Shown in pieces: positions 25,411 through 36,229 of a stretch of 64,000 bases of DNA. This DNA is from Coprinus comatus. Taxonomy: Eukaryota > Basidiomycota > Agaricomycetes > Agaricales > Agaricaceae. The translations under genes were made by a program, and so were the position numbers. How positions within the stretch are numbered: the first letter of the stretch is position 1; every line of letters begins with the position of its first letter. Below the pieces are notes generated by a model. It was given only the letters and a program-made list of their open reading frames with translations, was not told the origin of the DNA and did not search any database. The stretch is from assembly GCA_034638255.1 (NCBI GenBank), contig JAWPGT010000031.1, positions 228,818 to 292,817 of the forward strand, in the 5' to 3' direction.

Positions 25411-25655
25411 ACACGGAGTGTCGTTTACCCTTTGTTGTGGGATACAAGGGTAAAGATATGTTAAAGATATTAATAATATATTTCAAAGATATTGGAGAAA
25501 ATAAAGATAACCTGTGTTATTTCGGGTTTCTTTAATAATATTTAAAATATATTTAATTATATAATGGATTGGACCTGGCTAAAGATATTAGCAATATCTT
25601 CAGCATATCTCTTTACCATTGTATCCCACAACAAATGGTAAACGACACCTCGTGT
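25411..25655. mobile_element. MITE copy 1, about 245 bp with terminal inverted repeats
   Basis: The ends read ACACGGAGTGTCGTTTACCC and, on the other strand, ACACGAGGTGTCGTTTACC. The inverted repeat continues imperfectly for about 40 bp (TTGTTGTGGGATACAA and so on). The interior is AT-rich with no coding frame. A clearly homologous copy lies in the opposite orientation at 50652-50910. A non-autonomous DNA transposon derivative is the natural reading; no target-site duplication could be fixed with confidence. Confidence 0.85.
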
Positions 25656-26074
25656 TGGATGACCTGTGATCGTCCGAATGAATTCCTTCAATTCCTACAT
25701 GACTTCCACTTTCTAGCTCACTCTCCACATACTAAACTAGCACGCTTCTTATTCATTTGGACCAACTGTCTGCTATGCTATCTCTATCTATTACGTTCTT
25801 TGCCCCTATTCTTTATCTCTAAACTGGCTTCGAGTATTAAAAAACTTGACGTACTTCTTTGGAATTGATAGATTCTACTGCTCTTTTGATTCTATAAGAC
25901 TTTTGTGGCTCAATTTGCCTTCATAGTTAATTGATCATTATACCAGTGTCGCTTGGATGACCTCAAAGTTATCGGAGTATGTACCGAGGACCGTTTGGTT
26001 GAAGCACGAGCGTCTCATCTTATCTAAAAAATTCGCGTTGTACTTATAGATCTTAGTACATTTCCTCTGTATCC

Positions 26075-27696
26075 ATGTCTTGTGCTTCCTCGTATACCAC
26101 CATTATATTTGACCCTAGAGACGTCTTATTCCGATGGTCGGCGGAGGCCAGAACATCCATTTCTCCTCACACAATTTGTAACATTCTCAACTCAACCACT
26201 TGGTTCAAATATGAATGTGGAAAGCTGGGAGAAGAGGAATGTTATGCTTCTGTTTCGTCGGAGTTCGACATTCCAGCCGAGGAAATCAAACAGGCCTTCC
26301 TGGATGCACGGGATTCTCTTGAGGAGAACCACGACTTCATCACTTTCATTCGGGAGCTCAAAGTCGAGTCTTATGGTCAACTGCAAATCTATGCCATGTC
26401 CAATATCTCCCTACCGGACTGGAAAGCTCTACAAAATAAACCCGCCGACTGGTCGATTTTCGACCGAGTTTTCACGTCCGGAGATGCTGGTGAACGCAAG
26501 CCGCATCTAGGATTTTATCGCTACGTGCTTACGAGCATTGGCTGTATGCAGCCTCGTCGGATCATATTTGTTGACAATAAGCTCGATAATGTTCTCTCTG
26601 CGCGGTCATTTGGTTTCCATGGAATCATTTTCGATGATGCATCCAATGTCCGACGTGCCCTTCGGAATCTCATTGGTGACCCTCTCAAGCGGGGCAAACA
26701 ATTTCTGTCTTCTAATGCTGGTAACCTACATTCTGTTGCGAGATCCACTGCAAACCACGAGTGTATCGTCATCCGGGAGAATTTTTCTCAACTTCTCATC
26801 CTTGAAGCCACAAACGACCGGTAAGTCTGAACCACACAGAAGCTTGAACATGACTAACAAGTTGAGATCAGTGACCTTGTCGATCTCGTTGAACATCCCC
26901 GAAGATGGAACTTCTTCCAGGGTAAGCGTAACCCTTGGAGTAAACTTCACCTGAACTAAATTCCCCGCATTAGGGAAAGGGCAACTTACGACAGAAGACT
27001 TCCCATTTGATACGGACACAACGTCTTTAGGCCTTACTATCATAAAACGCGATAAAGTAACGGCTGACTCGGTTATGGATGATATACTGGAATATGTTAA
27101 TGTTGATGGTATTGTTCAGGTAAGGCATCACGTTGATCATGACGTGATTATAATGCGCTGATCACTCTAATCAGGCATATTTTGATCATCGCAGACCTCG
27201 ATTTGACCCTGTCGTCTGTGTTAATGTCTTGAGCCTTTTTTACACATACGACCGTGGTACACAACTCCAGTGTACCCTCCACTGGGTGCGTGATGTCCTA
27301 GAAAACAAGGCTTATCTCGACGGCACACGATATTACAAAACCGCGGAGTGTTTTCTCTACTTCCTTGGTCGCCTCCTTGCAAGCTCTAGGGATTCAGAAC
27401 TCCATGCTTTACTCAAGCCATTACTGAAGGAGCGCATACGAGAGCGTATAGGTGGAAAATGTGATGCTCTTGCGCTTGCCATGCGCATCCTTACTTGCGA
27501 CTTTGTGGGCCTACGGAATGAAATCGACTATCATACTCTCCTAACCCTTCAATGTGAAGATGGAGGTTGGGAAGTCAGTTGGATATACAAACTTGGGAAA
27601 TCCGGGCTTGGGATTGGAAACCGCGGATTGGCTACTGCGCTGGCTGTAAAGGCTGTTGAAGCAATGGCTGATCCTGTACTTAAGACCACACGATAA
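26075..27696 (+). CDS. HAD-like / class II terpene cyclase (drimane-type sesquiterpene synthase)
   Basis: Exons 26075-26820, 26872-26921, 26974-27119 and 27175-27696 join in phase to 487 aa. N-terminal HAD-like domain (residues about 8-220): motif I FDPRDVLFRW, motif III GERKPHLGFYRYVL, motif IV RIIFVDNKLDNVLSARSFG; the second motif I acid is not in the usual +2 place. The C-terminal half carries the class II cyclase motif DTDTT (within DFPFDTDTTSLGL, created only after splicing) and a QW-like CEDGGWEVSW. This architecture is that of fungal HAD-type cyclases (AstC and AncC family), which protonate farnesyl diphosphate to drimanyl or albicanyl products. No other terpene gene is adjacent, so dedicated tailoring genes are not evident. 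Family confident; product inferred. Confidence 0.85.
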
Positions 27697-28029
27697 CCAG
27701 CTAGACCGTGAACTCGCATCTTGAAGATGAATAGTAAATTAGTAGTGCCGTGTCCCTTGAATAAAATTTTTCATCCAATAATAATATGTTTTTGTCCGTT
27801 CTTTCTATCTTTTTCGCATCGCAAATCAATTTAACACGAGCATGTAGTAATATATCCGTATGAATATAACATTGTCAATCATTGTATACTATACACTTAC
27901 TTAAGTGCAAGGTTACCCTCTCAGATAGCATCTACTAACCAAGCTCCTTCCTAGTCTCTCATTGTATATGTCATTTGCGGGGGTTATGGTATGCCATCCG
28001 ATAATACTACGAAGATCATAGCCCGGTGA

Positions 28030-28680
28030 GTGGTTTAAGCCGCATCTTTTGTTAGGAACTTATTCCCTTCAGCACCTACTGAACCTTTAGCCAAGAAAGT
28101 GGACAAAAGCTAGACCTGACCAGGGTGATGATATTCTAAGCTTTTCCATACAAAATTGTAAATAGTACTTTTCATGTTCTAAGTTGAAACATTTGATCTA
28201 CTAGTTCAACGGGGTCATGGACTTGAAAGCCAATAGGGGTTATTCTTAAGTTGAATGAACTTGGCTTGTCTAGTACTGGTATGTCCGTATAGTGCGCAAT
28301 CCAAAGGATGTTCGGGTCAAGTTGAGCGAGAATACGAGTATTTTCGCACATTTGTATCAATATACATGGCTTAGATCGGTTGAACAGGAACTGTAGTAGC
28401 TTCTGGGACGGAGGAAGTAATATTTGGGATTCCGGCAGAGAACGAGTAAGCAAAGAAGCTTGTAATTGGAGGTCATAGTATAGCGGGGGTTTGTGTTCAT
28501 ACGTACAGTACACATCCGCATATTAACAGCGTGTAGTAAGTTCACTAATATGCCACATATTCGATAGTACACAAAGACAATTTTATGATAAATTTTATTC
28601 TCGGAAGACTGCTACATTTGGATTCCAATTTCCCGGTGGGAAACTCGGTGCTGCCAATGAGTTTCTACATTTGAGTGCAT
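28030..28680 (+). pseudogene. decayed partial copy of the DNA polymerase lambda gene
   Basis: Positions 28035-28110 resemble exon 6 of the polymerase at 20277-24960 (shared TTAGCCAAGAAAGTGGA-like stretch). 28123-28135 repeats the micro-exon GGTGATGATATT, and 28136-28203 matches the following intron. 28204-28330 and 28390-28450 match exons 18 and 19, and about 28455-28680 matches the 3' flank at 24975-25200. Exons 7-16 are missing. Intron sequence is retained, so it arose from DNA, not from mRNA. Many substitutions and indels break every frame. It lies 3' of the terpene cyclase, so the cyclase is bracketed by the parent and this copy. Confidence 0.8.
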
Positions 28681-29591
28681 TAGCACATGTACCACATGTA
28701 GGATCTTAAAATATAATAAATCCGCCATGAAGTCATAGAAGAGTAGTTTCCGAGTTTAAGCCTTATAAGCTATAGTAGTCGAAGCGACAAATACAGCACA
28801 AAAGATACATTTTATGTTCAACTCGAACTAAGACTAAATCGTTCTGGTCAAAACAGTTCTCGCATCAACGTAGCTGTGTCCGTGGGGACGTGTCAAATAA
28901 TATTCTGACTGCAGTGATTTGAATTTTGAACCCATGTCATTTCTAATTCATATACAAACTGTATGTATTAACACATATAGACCTGTATATTACTGGAAGA
29001 TTATTAGAGAATTACCATAAATACATATGTTTCGGAACGGTATTTCCAGCGGTAGTCTTTGTGTTGCACAAGAACAAAGTTCGAGACTAACCTTGGATTC
29101 ACCACTAGTTTCCATCAATTTCTCAGCATTATTCTATAAATAGAACCGGACCTTGCCGCAAGTCGTTTATGGGAATGAATGAATATTCTAACTGTCACTT
29201 TGCCTTGACTATGCGTTTGTTTTAGAATCACTTGAACTTCAGATAGAGTCGGTGGTATTGCAAGACTGTAACGCATATATTTTCAAGAGGAAAATCCGAT
29301 TGATCGGGAATCAAATATGCATCTGCACCCATGGTCGCTAATAATATGTACCAGGCTAACGTGTTATTATCAAGGATTTCGCTGCAATGATAGTACCGGG
29401 TTCGTTGTCTTCGGTAAAGGTGGTCTCTGTAGGCGCCCTCGATGCTATAAAACGGACGAGTGATGCTGTCTTTTTCAATAAGCTCAAGTAGCGAAATTTT
29501 CAAACAGTCTATCTCTGCCATTTTCAAGGTTTGCTTCATGCCATATTCATTCCTCCTCGCTTTTTAACGGTCGACACCCCCTAAAGTTATC
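28681..29591. other. intergenic
   Basis: Nothing recognised. A 103-codon minus-strand ORF (29539-29228) starts 52 bp from the divergent DPBB gene start; it has no family motif or visible intron and I do not call it as a gene. Confidence 0.4.
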
Positions 29592-30122
29592 ATGTTTTTC
29601 ACCAAGTCTTTTGTCACAACCGTCTCCGCGGCTTTTATGCTTGCTGGAGCGGCCTCTGCTTTCGATGGTGATGGTATGACCATATTAGAGTTGTAATCAT
29701 TTTGACACTTGTGGCTGACCCTACTTCCGCACTCACAGCCACCTGGTACCATGCTGGTGTAAGTGGAATCAAATATTGATCGAGGCCAGTTAGAACCTGA
29801 CCCTGATAATCCTAGCTCGGAAATTGCGGTGCTTGGAGCAGTGATTCAGATTTCATTGTTGCCCTTTCCACAGCCGAGTATAACAATGGCGCTCATTGCT
29901 GGCAACACATCAAGGTTTCCTGTACGTTCTATTTCCCCCGAAAATTCACAGTTGATATGTAATTTCCCTTCTAATCTAGATGGAGGCAATGTCATCGATG
30001 CTACTGTAGTCGATTCTTGCCCAGGATGCTCTCAGTACAGCATTGATCTCTCCCCGGGCGCATTCCAGGCTCTTGCTTCCCTTGACCAAGGTCGTATCCC
30101 AGTTACCTGGTGGTATGCTTAG
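29592..30122 (+). CDS. small secreted double-psi beta-barrel (RlpA/barwin-like) protein
   Basis: Exons 29592-29673, 29739-29758, 29816-29921 and 29980-30122 give 116 aa. The signal peptide MFFTKSFVTTVSAAFMLAGA is followed by ATWYHAGLGNCGAWSSDSDF, CWQHIKVSYGGNVIDATVVD and SCPGCSQYSIDLSPGAFQAL, ending IPVTWWYA. This is the single-domain DPBB fold seen in fungal expansin-like and cerato-platanin-neighbour secreted proteins. Such proteins are extracellular, often induced during development or interaction; a binding rather than enzymatic role is usual. Exon 2 is only 20 nt. Good confidence on family. Confidence 0.85.
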
Positions 30123-31092
30123 TGTGCCACAGGAGCAAGCCATTGCTCGACTCTCCTGTACGCCATTACTGCTGAACTTACTGCTTAGGGTCTGATGGCA
30201 TGCAGCAGTGTATTATGATTAATTGTGGATTTGTTGTCTGGATATCGCTGTTATGCTCTGCAGTGTATGTTTTTGAGTTTAATGTTGAATAAATATTGTG
30301 TGTAAATTCCAATGGGATATTACCTGTTGTCAAGTCTGAGTGTGCCGTACCATTCGGATCAATTTGTGCTCAAAGTCACGTCTAAGTCACGTTGTTATTA
30401 GTCACCCAGCATATCGAGGGCTGAGAGCACGTCCAGGCTCAGAAGTAGAACACCCATTTATCTTCCTGCCCGCTGCGGCATTCCCTAGGACCATGAACTC
30501 TGGACATTGAACTAGATGGAACAAACTCCTAAGCACATACCTTCGGCGACTTCGGACCAAGGGCCAGATCGGTGCCTCAAGGCCAAGTAACCTCCCTTGT
30601 CGTCTGAACTCATGGATAAACTTAAAACACTCAAACACTCAAATACTCAGGGAACCGAACAAACGCCGAGCTTCTATACATGCAGAGCTTTCTGTCGTGG
30701 ATCGCCTTAGATTATCGCAGTCACTCTCCTCTATCCAAAAGACCGGAAGGAGTCTAAGAAGTCCACTCCCCATCACTACGAGCACATGGGTAATCTATAG
30801 GTGTATTCGGGTATTTCAATCACTTTGCATATTCCTGGTACATCTTTAAGCTGTCAGGGTGGGAGAACAGTATCTATGCCCAGGCTGCTTGCCACGCCGC
30901 TTGATCTGACGTGTCTTAGAATCATACCATGGAAAAAACCCTAGCCATGTGAACTATACCTCAACTAGCCCTTCATGGAGCCTTCTGCCTTTACGCTGGC
31001 TGTCTCACCATCTCAGATTGTCTCAAAACTGGTTAAACAAGATATATAATAACGCGTGAATCTACTTTAGTGTCAACCCAAACAAATCCCTC
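30123..31092. other. intergenic
   Basis: About 1 kb with no recognised coding, RNA or repeat feature; it contains the 3' flank of the DPBB gene and the promoter of the PX-GH18 gene. Confidence 0.5.
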
Positions 31093-33489
31093 ATGGTTAC
31101 TACAATTGCGATCGTCAGTCATACGACTGCTTCAGTCCCTCGTCCTCACGTTGTCTACAACATTGAAGCAATCAACGATGGCCAAACGACACGAGTTAAC
31201 CGTCGGTATTCGGAGGTGAATTTCATTCCTCCGCTATCACATGTCTACTAATGAGCGGGTGTTTAGTTTACAGCTTTGCATGGTGAAGGAAACGATACTG
31301 TTACTCCCGTCCAACCTTACTCACTCGATTATTATATAGAAACCCTAAGGGATCCATTCACACTTCCCCCTAAGCGTATCCTTGTCACGACTTTCATTCC
31401 CGCCGCCTGGGTTGATGATGCTTTGATCAAAGAGAGAAAAGAAGGGCTCACCAAATACCTGAACGAGCTCGCTTCTTCCTCAGCCTACCAGGAATCAGCG
31501 ATTCTCAGCAAGTTTCTGACCCCCGATGCCCCTGGAAAGGCTCCGGCGTTCAATCCCGAAGATGCTCTTCCGTCTACATTGTCCCGCAAGGCCGCTGTGA
31601 GTATGGCCGCTAACCTCGAGACCGCGGAGCCAGAACCAGAGATTGAGATACAAGCTACCAATCGTATCGCTGCAGCATACTATCCAGATTGGAGTGCTGG
31701 GTCAAATCCTCCTGAGGGCCTCAATTTCTCCAAGTTCGATATTCTTTTCTATGGTATGTTTAGAATTGGAATAACGGCGTAATCTCACCCTTGTTTAGCA
31801 TTTGTTATGCCTAACGCGTCCTCCACGATCTCTTGGGACTCCGGAGGTCAAGCTGTTCTTCAGAGACTTGTCAACGCCAAGAGGGCTAGTGGAGCAAATA
31901 CGAAGATTGTTCTCTCCGTAGGTAAGTCACTAAGAACTACCAATTGAACTATGATGTCAATTTCAATATTTCATTTAGGCGGATGGGGTGGTTGTGCTTG
32001 GTTCAGTCAATCATGTTCTTCTGCGGCTAATCGTACTAAGCTCGTCAATGCCTTAGTCAGTGCTGTAAATAAGTATGGGCTTGATGGTGAGTTTCTCTTT
32101 AGTCTTCTCTGCGCTTTTATTCATGTCTTTTTATTCACACAGGTGTGGATATTGACTGGGAATACCCCAACTCGCCTGGCGCGGGTAACCCTCATTCACC
32201 AAAAGATTCCGCAAATCTTCTGAGCTTATTCAAGGCTCTTCGAACAGCTTTGCGTAAGTTCATGTAATAATCTGTTCTATTCCTGTTCTAACCTTGCTTA
32301 GCCAAGCCAAAGATCATTTCTGCAGCCGTACCCCACCTTCCCTGGTTGGGCACTAACGGAAGGCCATTGTCTAATGTCTCCGCGTATGCTGCGGTCATGG
32401 ACTACGTCAATTTAATGTATGTTCTATTTTCCTATCTCTCCATCTATCTCACGAGTGACCGAAATAAACAGGAATTACGACGTATGGGGTTCTTCTGCTA
32501 CACCTGGTCCGAACGCACCCATGGGTATGTGTAATTAATTGACCTGACTTTCACTTCGTTACTTATCTCTGCTTGTTAGCCGACTTGTGTGGTACTTCCA
32601 AACAACCTCAGGCTAATGCACAGGCTGCTATCACTCAATGGAAGAACGCTGGATTCCCCGCAAGCAAATTGATGCTTGGTCTCGCATTGTATGGCTATGT
32701 TTCTAAAAGTACCAAAAAGGTCCTCACTGGAAGTTTCGCACCTTCCGATGAGATGGTGCTACTGACCAGATCGGAGGAAGTTAACGCTAACGGAGAGAAA
32801 GAGCTTAATTTCCTCAATGGTGCTCATGTCCGTACCCGAGTGCCACCGATCGCAGAAGAATCAGCGTCTCTTGAAGATAATGATGCGGATAAGAGAGTGT
32901 CCATCCTGGCAGCTAACTTGCAGAGATGGTGGGGTCAGCAAATTCCGTTCAAAGAGATTGTCAGGTCTGGTGCTCTCGTAAAGAGGTCTGATGGTAATTA
33001 CGGTGAAGGTGGAGGTTTTACCATGGGTACGTACTTAAGGTTTAATTTACCATATTTAGATCATATGCTGATATACTTTTTGTCTTTCACATCTGATAGG
33101 ATGGGATGATTGTAGTAACACACCAGTACGTGATAACTTGATTTGATCATTGAGGCTTGTGGTACTGACATGTACGTTTTTAGTATTTGTTCAATACTTC
33201 TCAATCCACGGTTGTAACTTATGACGGTAAGACTTTCTTCTGCTTCTGATACCTGTGATCTCTAATTGAGGTTGTGGATAATTCTAGATACTTGGTCGTT
33301 GGCTGACAAGGTTAAATTGGCCAAGTCTAACGGTATTGCTGGATGTTTCACATGGTCGCTTGATCAGGTTGGTGTTTACGCTACTTCTTTCTGGTATCAC
33401 GGTCACTGATGAATATGGGTCTTGTTTGTAATGTTCAGGATGATGGTTATACCCTCCAGAATGCCATTCGTAGTAACTTGGGCAAATGA
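31093..33489 (+). CDS. PX-domain / GH18 chitinase fusion protein
   Basis: Thirteen exons: 31093-31215, 31267-31282, 31340-31753, 31799-31921, 31979-32086, 32143-32253, 32302-32416, 32472-32524, 32580-33026, 33100-33125, 33184-33226, 33288-33367, 33439-33489; about 569 aa. Residues about 15-110 are a phox-homology domain: HVVYNIEAINDGQTTRVNRR then YSEFTALHETLRDPFTLPPK, and KERKEGLTKYLNEL. Its RRYSEF arginine is the usual phosphoinositide ligand. The rest is GH18: IAAAYYPDWSAG, SVGGWGGCAWFSQS, catalytic DGVDIDWEYP (about residues 260-269, acid Glu present), MNYDVWG, LGLALYGYVS, FTWSLDQDDG. There is no signal peptide, unusual for a chitinase. The 57-nt intron 31283-31339 is a multiple of three and stop-free, so it is easily missed; removing it restores the PX motif. 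Function inferred: membrane-associated cytosolic or endosomal chitinase. Confidence 0.85.
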
Positions 33490-33940
33490 ATAGGAGGATC
33501 TTATTGTTTTTTGGACTTCGATTTCTTGCTTAGAACAATTAGGGTATGACCTCATGTATTAACGACCTTTCATGACTTGTATCGTATTAGGCCACGACTT
33601 TCCGCAGGCCAAGAGGCCCGTTTATATCAGCATCCAGCCCCTTGTGTCTTCCATTATGTATACATAATTAGGAGTCTGAATAGGATTATGACTAGTGCCA
33701 TTATCTTACTGCTGCTCATACTTGTATACGCCGTATTAATCCTATTCTCTTCATCTTCTGAATTTGAATTAGGATCAGTATCAGAAGTGTTTTGACTAAA
33801 AATAAACGATCAGCCGCATGGAAAACAATATATATCATTGACAGAGACAACGAGGCATATAGGTAAAACCCCGTATCATGTGTTCAAGCATACCACGCAT
33901 ACATCCTTCCCTTCGTCACCTTGGGTAGCCGTAACTCGAT

Positions 33941-36229
33941 TCACAGAGATACAATCCAAGCACCCGTACCGGTAGCAGTAAACAAAAACCTATTTCTGGC
34001 ACCATCCAAACTCGCTTCACTATCCAATACTTGTGTAAATGTACTCGATGATCCGGTCGCTGGCAATCCAAGATCCGCGAGTTTGATTGAGGTATTAACA
34101 TTGTTCATATTGGTTCCAAGAATAAGAGTTTGTTTCCCGACAGTCCAAAGTCCAATGTCAACACGGTTGATGGTGAAGTGCTTGAAGGTTGAGGTGGGAC
34201 TGGTGATGAAAGGAATCATTTTAGGGAGAGATTTGGCAAGGATTGAACCAAATCTTTTGATATCGGCACTAGTTGGGTCGTCCCATGACACTACACCTGT
34301 ACAAAGTGTAATATGAGGATACTGTTGGTATGTTGATCACGTTCAAAAAAGGGGTGACGAACCAAGACCACCATGGTTGATACCGAGAACGCTTTCAACC
34401 ACGAATTCTTTTCCAGTGGGATAACGCTATATTAGACGGTCGGGGTGAAACTTATAAAAAGTCGTAATAATGGGGTATATGGAATTTACCTTCCAGTAGC
34501 TGCAATCCGCATGTCAGAACAACTTCACAGAAGGACATATATATATATATATAAGTTACTCACGTCTCCTCACCAAATCCTTGAGGTACAGTCCACACGG
34601 CTTTAGTAAGATCTTGGCCATTAATATGGAGACGTTCTGCGAATTGATCCATCCTGTTAGAGATATCTTCGAACTTTCCTTCGCAGTTATCACATCTTTT
34701 CAAAGGCAAACATAAGTCAGTGAAACTTCAAAGAAAAAGTAATTAAAAGACTTACCCGCAATCTCCATAATCAAGTGTGCAAGGCGTCCCCCAAACAGTT
34801 GAAAAAGTGACATTGTTTCCAATCATATAGGTATCTTGCAAAAGAACATCTGCACCTGCAGAATATTCACTTCATGGAAGAAATGTTGCAAATACACTCA
34901 GCTTTCCGACGTTTGAAAGCATAAACGTAAGCTTACTTGAAATAATAATTCTGACAGTTCAGAACAAGACTAACGGGGTGATAACCTGCACCTCCTGCAC
35001 CATCACCACCATCCAAAGAGGTGATCAAATTTGATGACTTCGATGTTGCGTCCAGAGGGTCTGAAGTACCATCGGGCTCATCAGCAGTGTACCAGAGAAG
35101 AAGGTTTGGACGAGATTTAATTCGGTTGACTTCGGCTGTAACTGCTGCAGAATCTTGATACGTCCTATTATGCGGAGAAATAGGCGTAAGCTTCGGGTAT
35201 GAGTAAATATTAATAATTAAATCTACCATCTCATGTCGTACATCAAATAAAGACCAGCTTCCTGCATTTTGTCGAGAACAATTCCGAGAGCAGTAAGGTT
35301 TGTCAAAGGTGGATTGGGATGAATCTAATTTTATACATCATTAAGTTAATCAATTTAGCTCCCTTCAGCTTCAAGTATCCAAATTGAATAACTTACAACA
35401 GTGTACCTTTTTAGATTGGCTTTTTGTTAGTTATTTATCACTAATATACGTATGTAATGAAGAAAGACATACCCCTGAGCAGCCAATGTCGCCGGAATAG
35501 TGAAATCTTTGTCCAAATATCCATCGAAAGACGTATAAAATCCAATAGGCAAAACAGGTGCGAATTCTCCCCCTTTTCCATTAGCAGGTCTAGCAAGTAA
35601 AGCACCAGTTCTACCATCCATTTTAGTAACACTTCCGATTGTACTAGGTGGATTTGGTAGATAAGTCAAAGATCCAGTTGCACTGAACGTTTGAGTACCA
35701 AGTGTAGCTTTGCATGAAAGGCTGTAAGGTTGTTTCCTAGCCGTAAGTGAAGTTAAAGCAAACGGAAGGGCGTGTTTTGTAGTGTTGAGAGGGACGGATC
35801 CACTTGCTAGAGTTTTGCCATCAACAGTGACGGTAACCTGGAGAGAAGGAGATGTGCCGGAGGGAATGGTAACTTGTGCCGCGTTGGAAATCTTCGAGAA
35901 AGTAACGGGAGTATCGATCAAGATTGATACTGCGCTAGGGTCTGTAGAACTGTTGATATCTCCTGGAAGATAGGGTCGAATAGCTTGTGCACAGCGAAGA
36001 GCGAGGAGAGATGTCGATGATTTAGCTGGAATTGGGAATTCGCCACCGGGGGGAGAGGGAGAACTAGTATTTTTGTAATTCTTTCCGCACCTAAAGTAAA
36101 AATTTCTAGCTTGTTATGATTATATTCGAGCATTCCATCACATTTCAAAACGTACCAAGTCTGAGCAAAAGTTTCTTGAGTGGAGAATAGAAGCAGGGCG
36201 AAAACCCGCAAGACCTTGAAGGGGTGCAT
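33941..36229 (-). CDS. secreted TIM-barrel glycoside-hydrolase-like protein
   Basis: Ten exons: 36229-36156, 36090-35473, 35406-35397, 35324-35227, 35164-34937, 34869-34756, 34695-34564, 34499-34490, 34426-34363, 34296-33941; about 567 aa in phase. Signal peptide MHPFKVLRVFALLLFSTQET. Beta-rich N-terminal region, then a barrel-like part: LPIGFYTSFDGYL, GYTVIHPNPPLTNL, LYLMYDMRWTYQDS, LLLWYTADEPDGTSD (candidate catalytic acid), NYYFNEYSAGADVLLQDTYM, WTVPQGFGEETYWKRYP, NHGGLGVVSWDDP; an all-beta C-terminus ends in VSL. This is the order expected of clan GH-A-like glycosidases, but I cannot name the CAZy family. Two exons are only 10 nt. It is convergent with the PX-GH18 gene, 451 bp away. Extracellular hydrolysis of a glycan is inferred. 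Confidence 0.7.

Noticed and set aside
29228..29539. 103-codon minus-strand ORF beside the DPBB gene
   Set aside because: No recognised family, no intron in an intron-rich genome; insufficient support.
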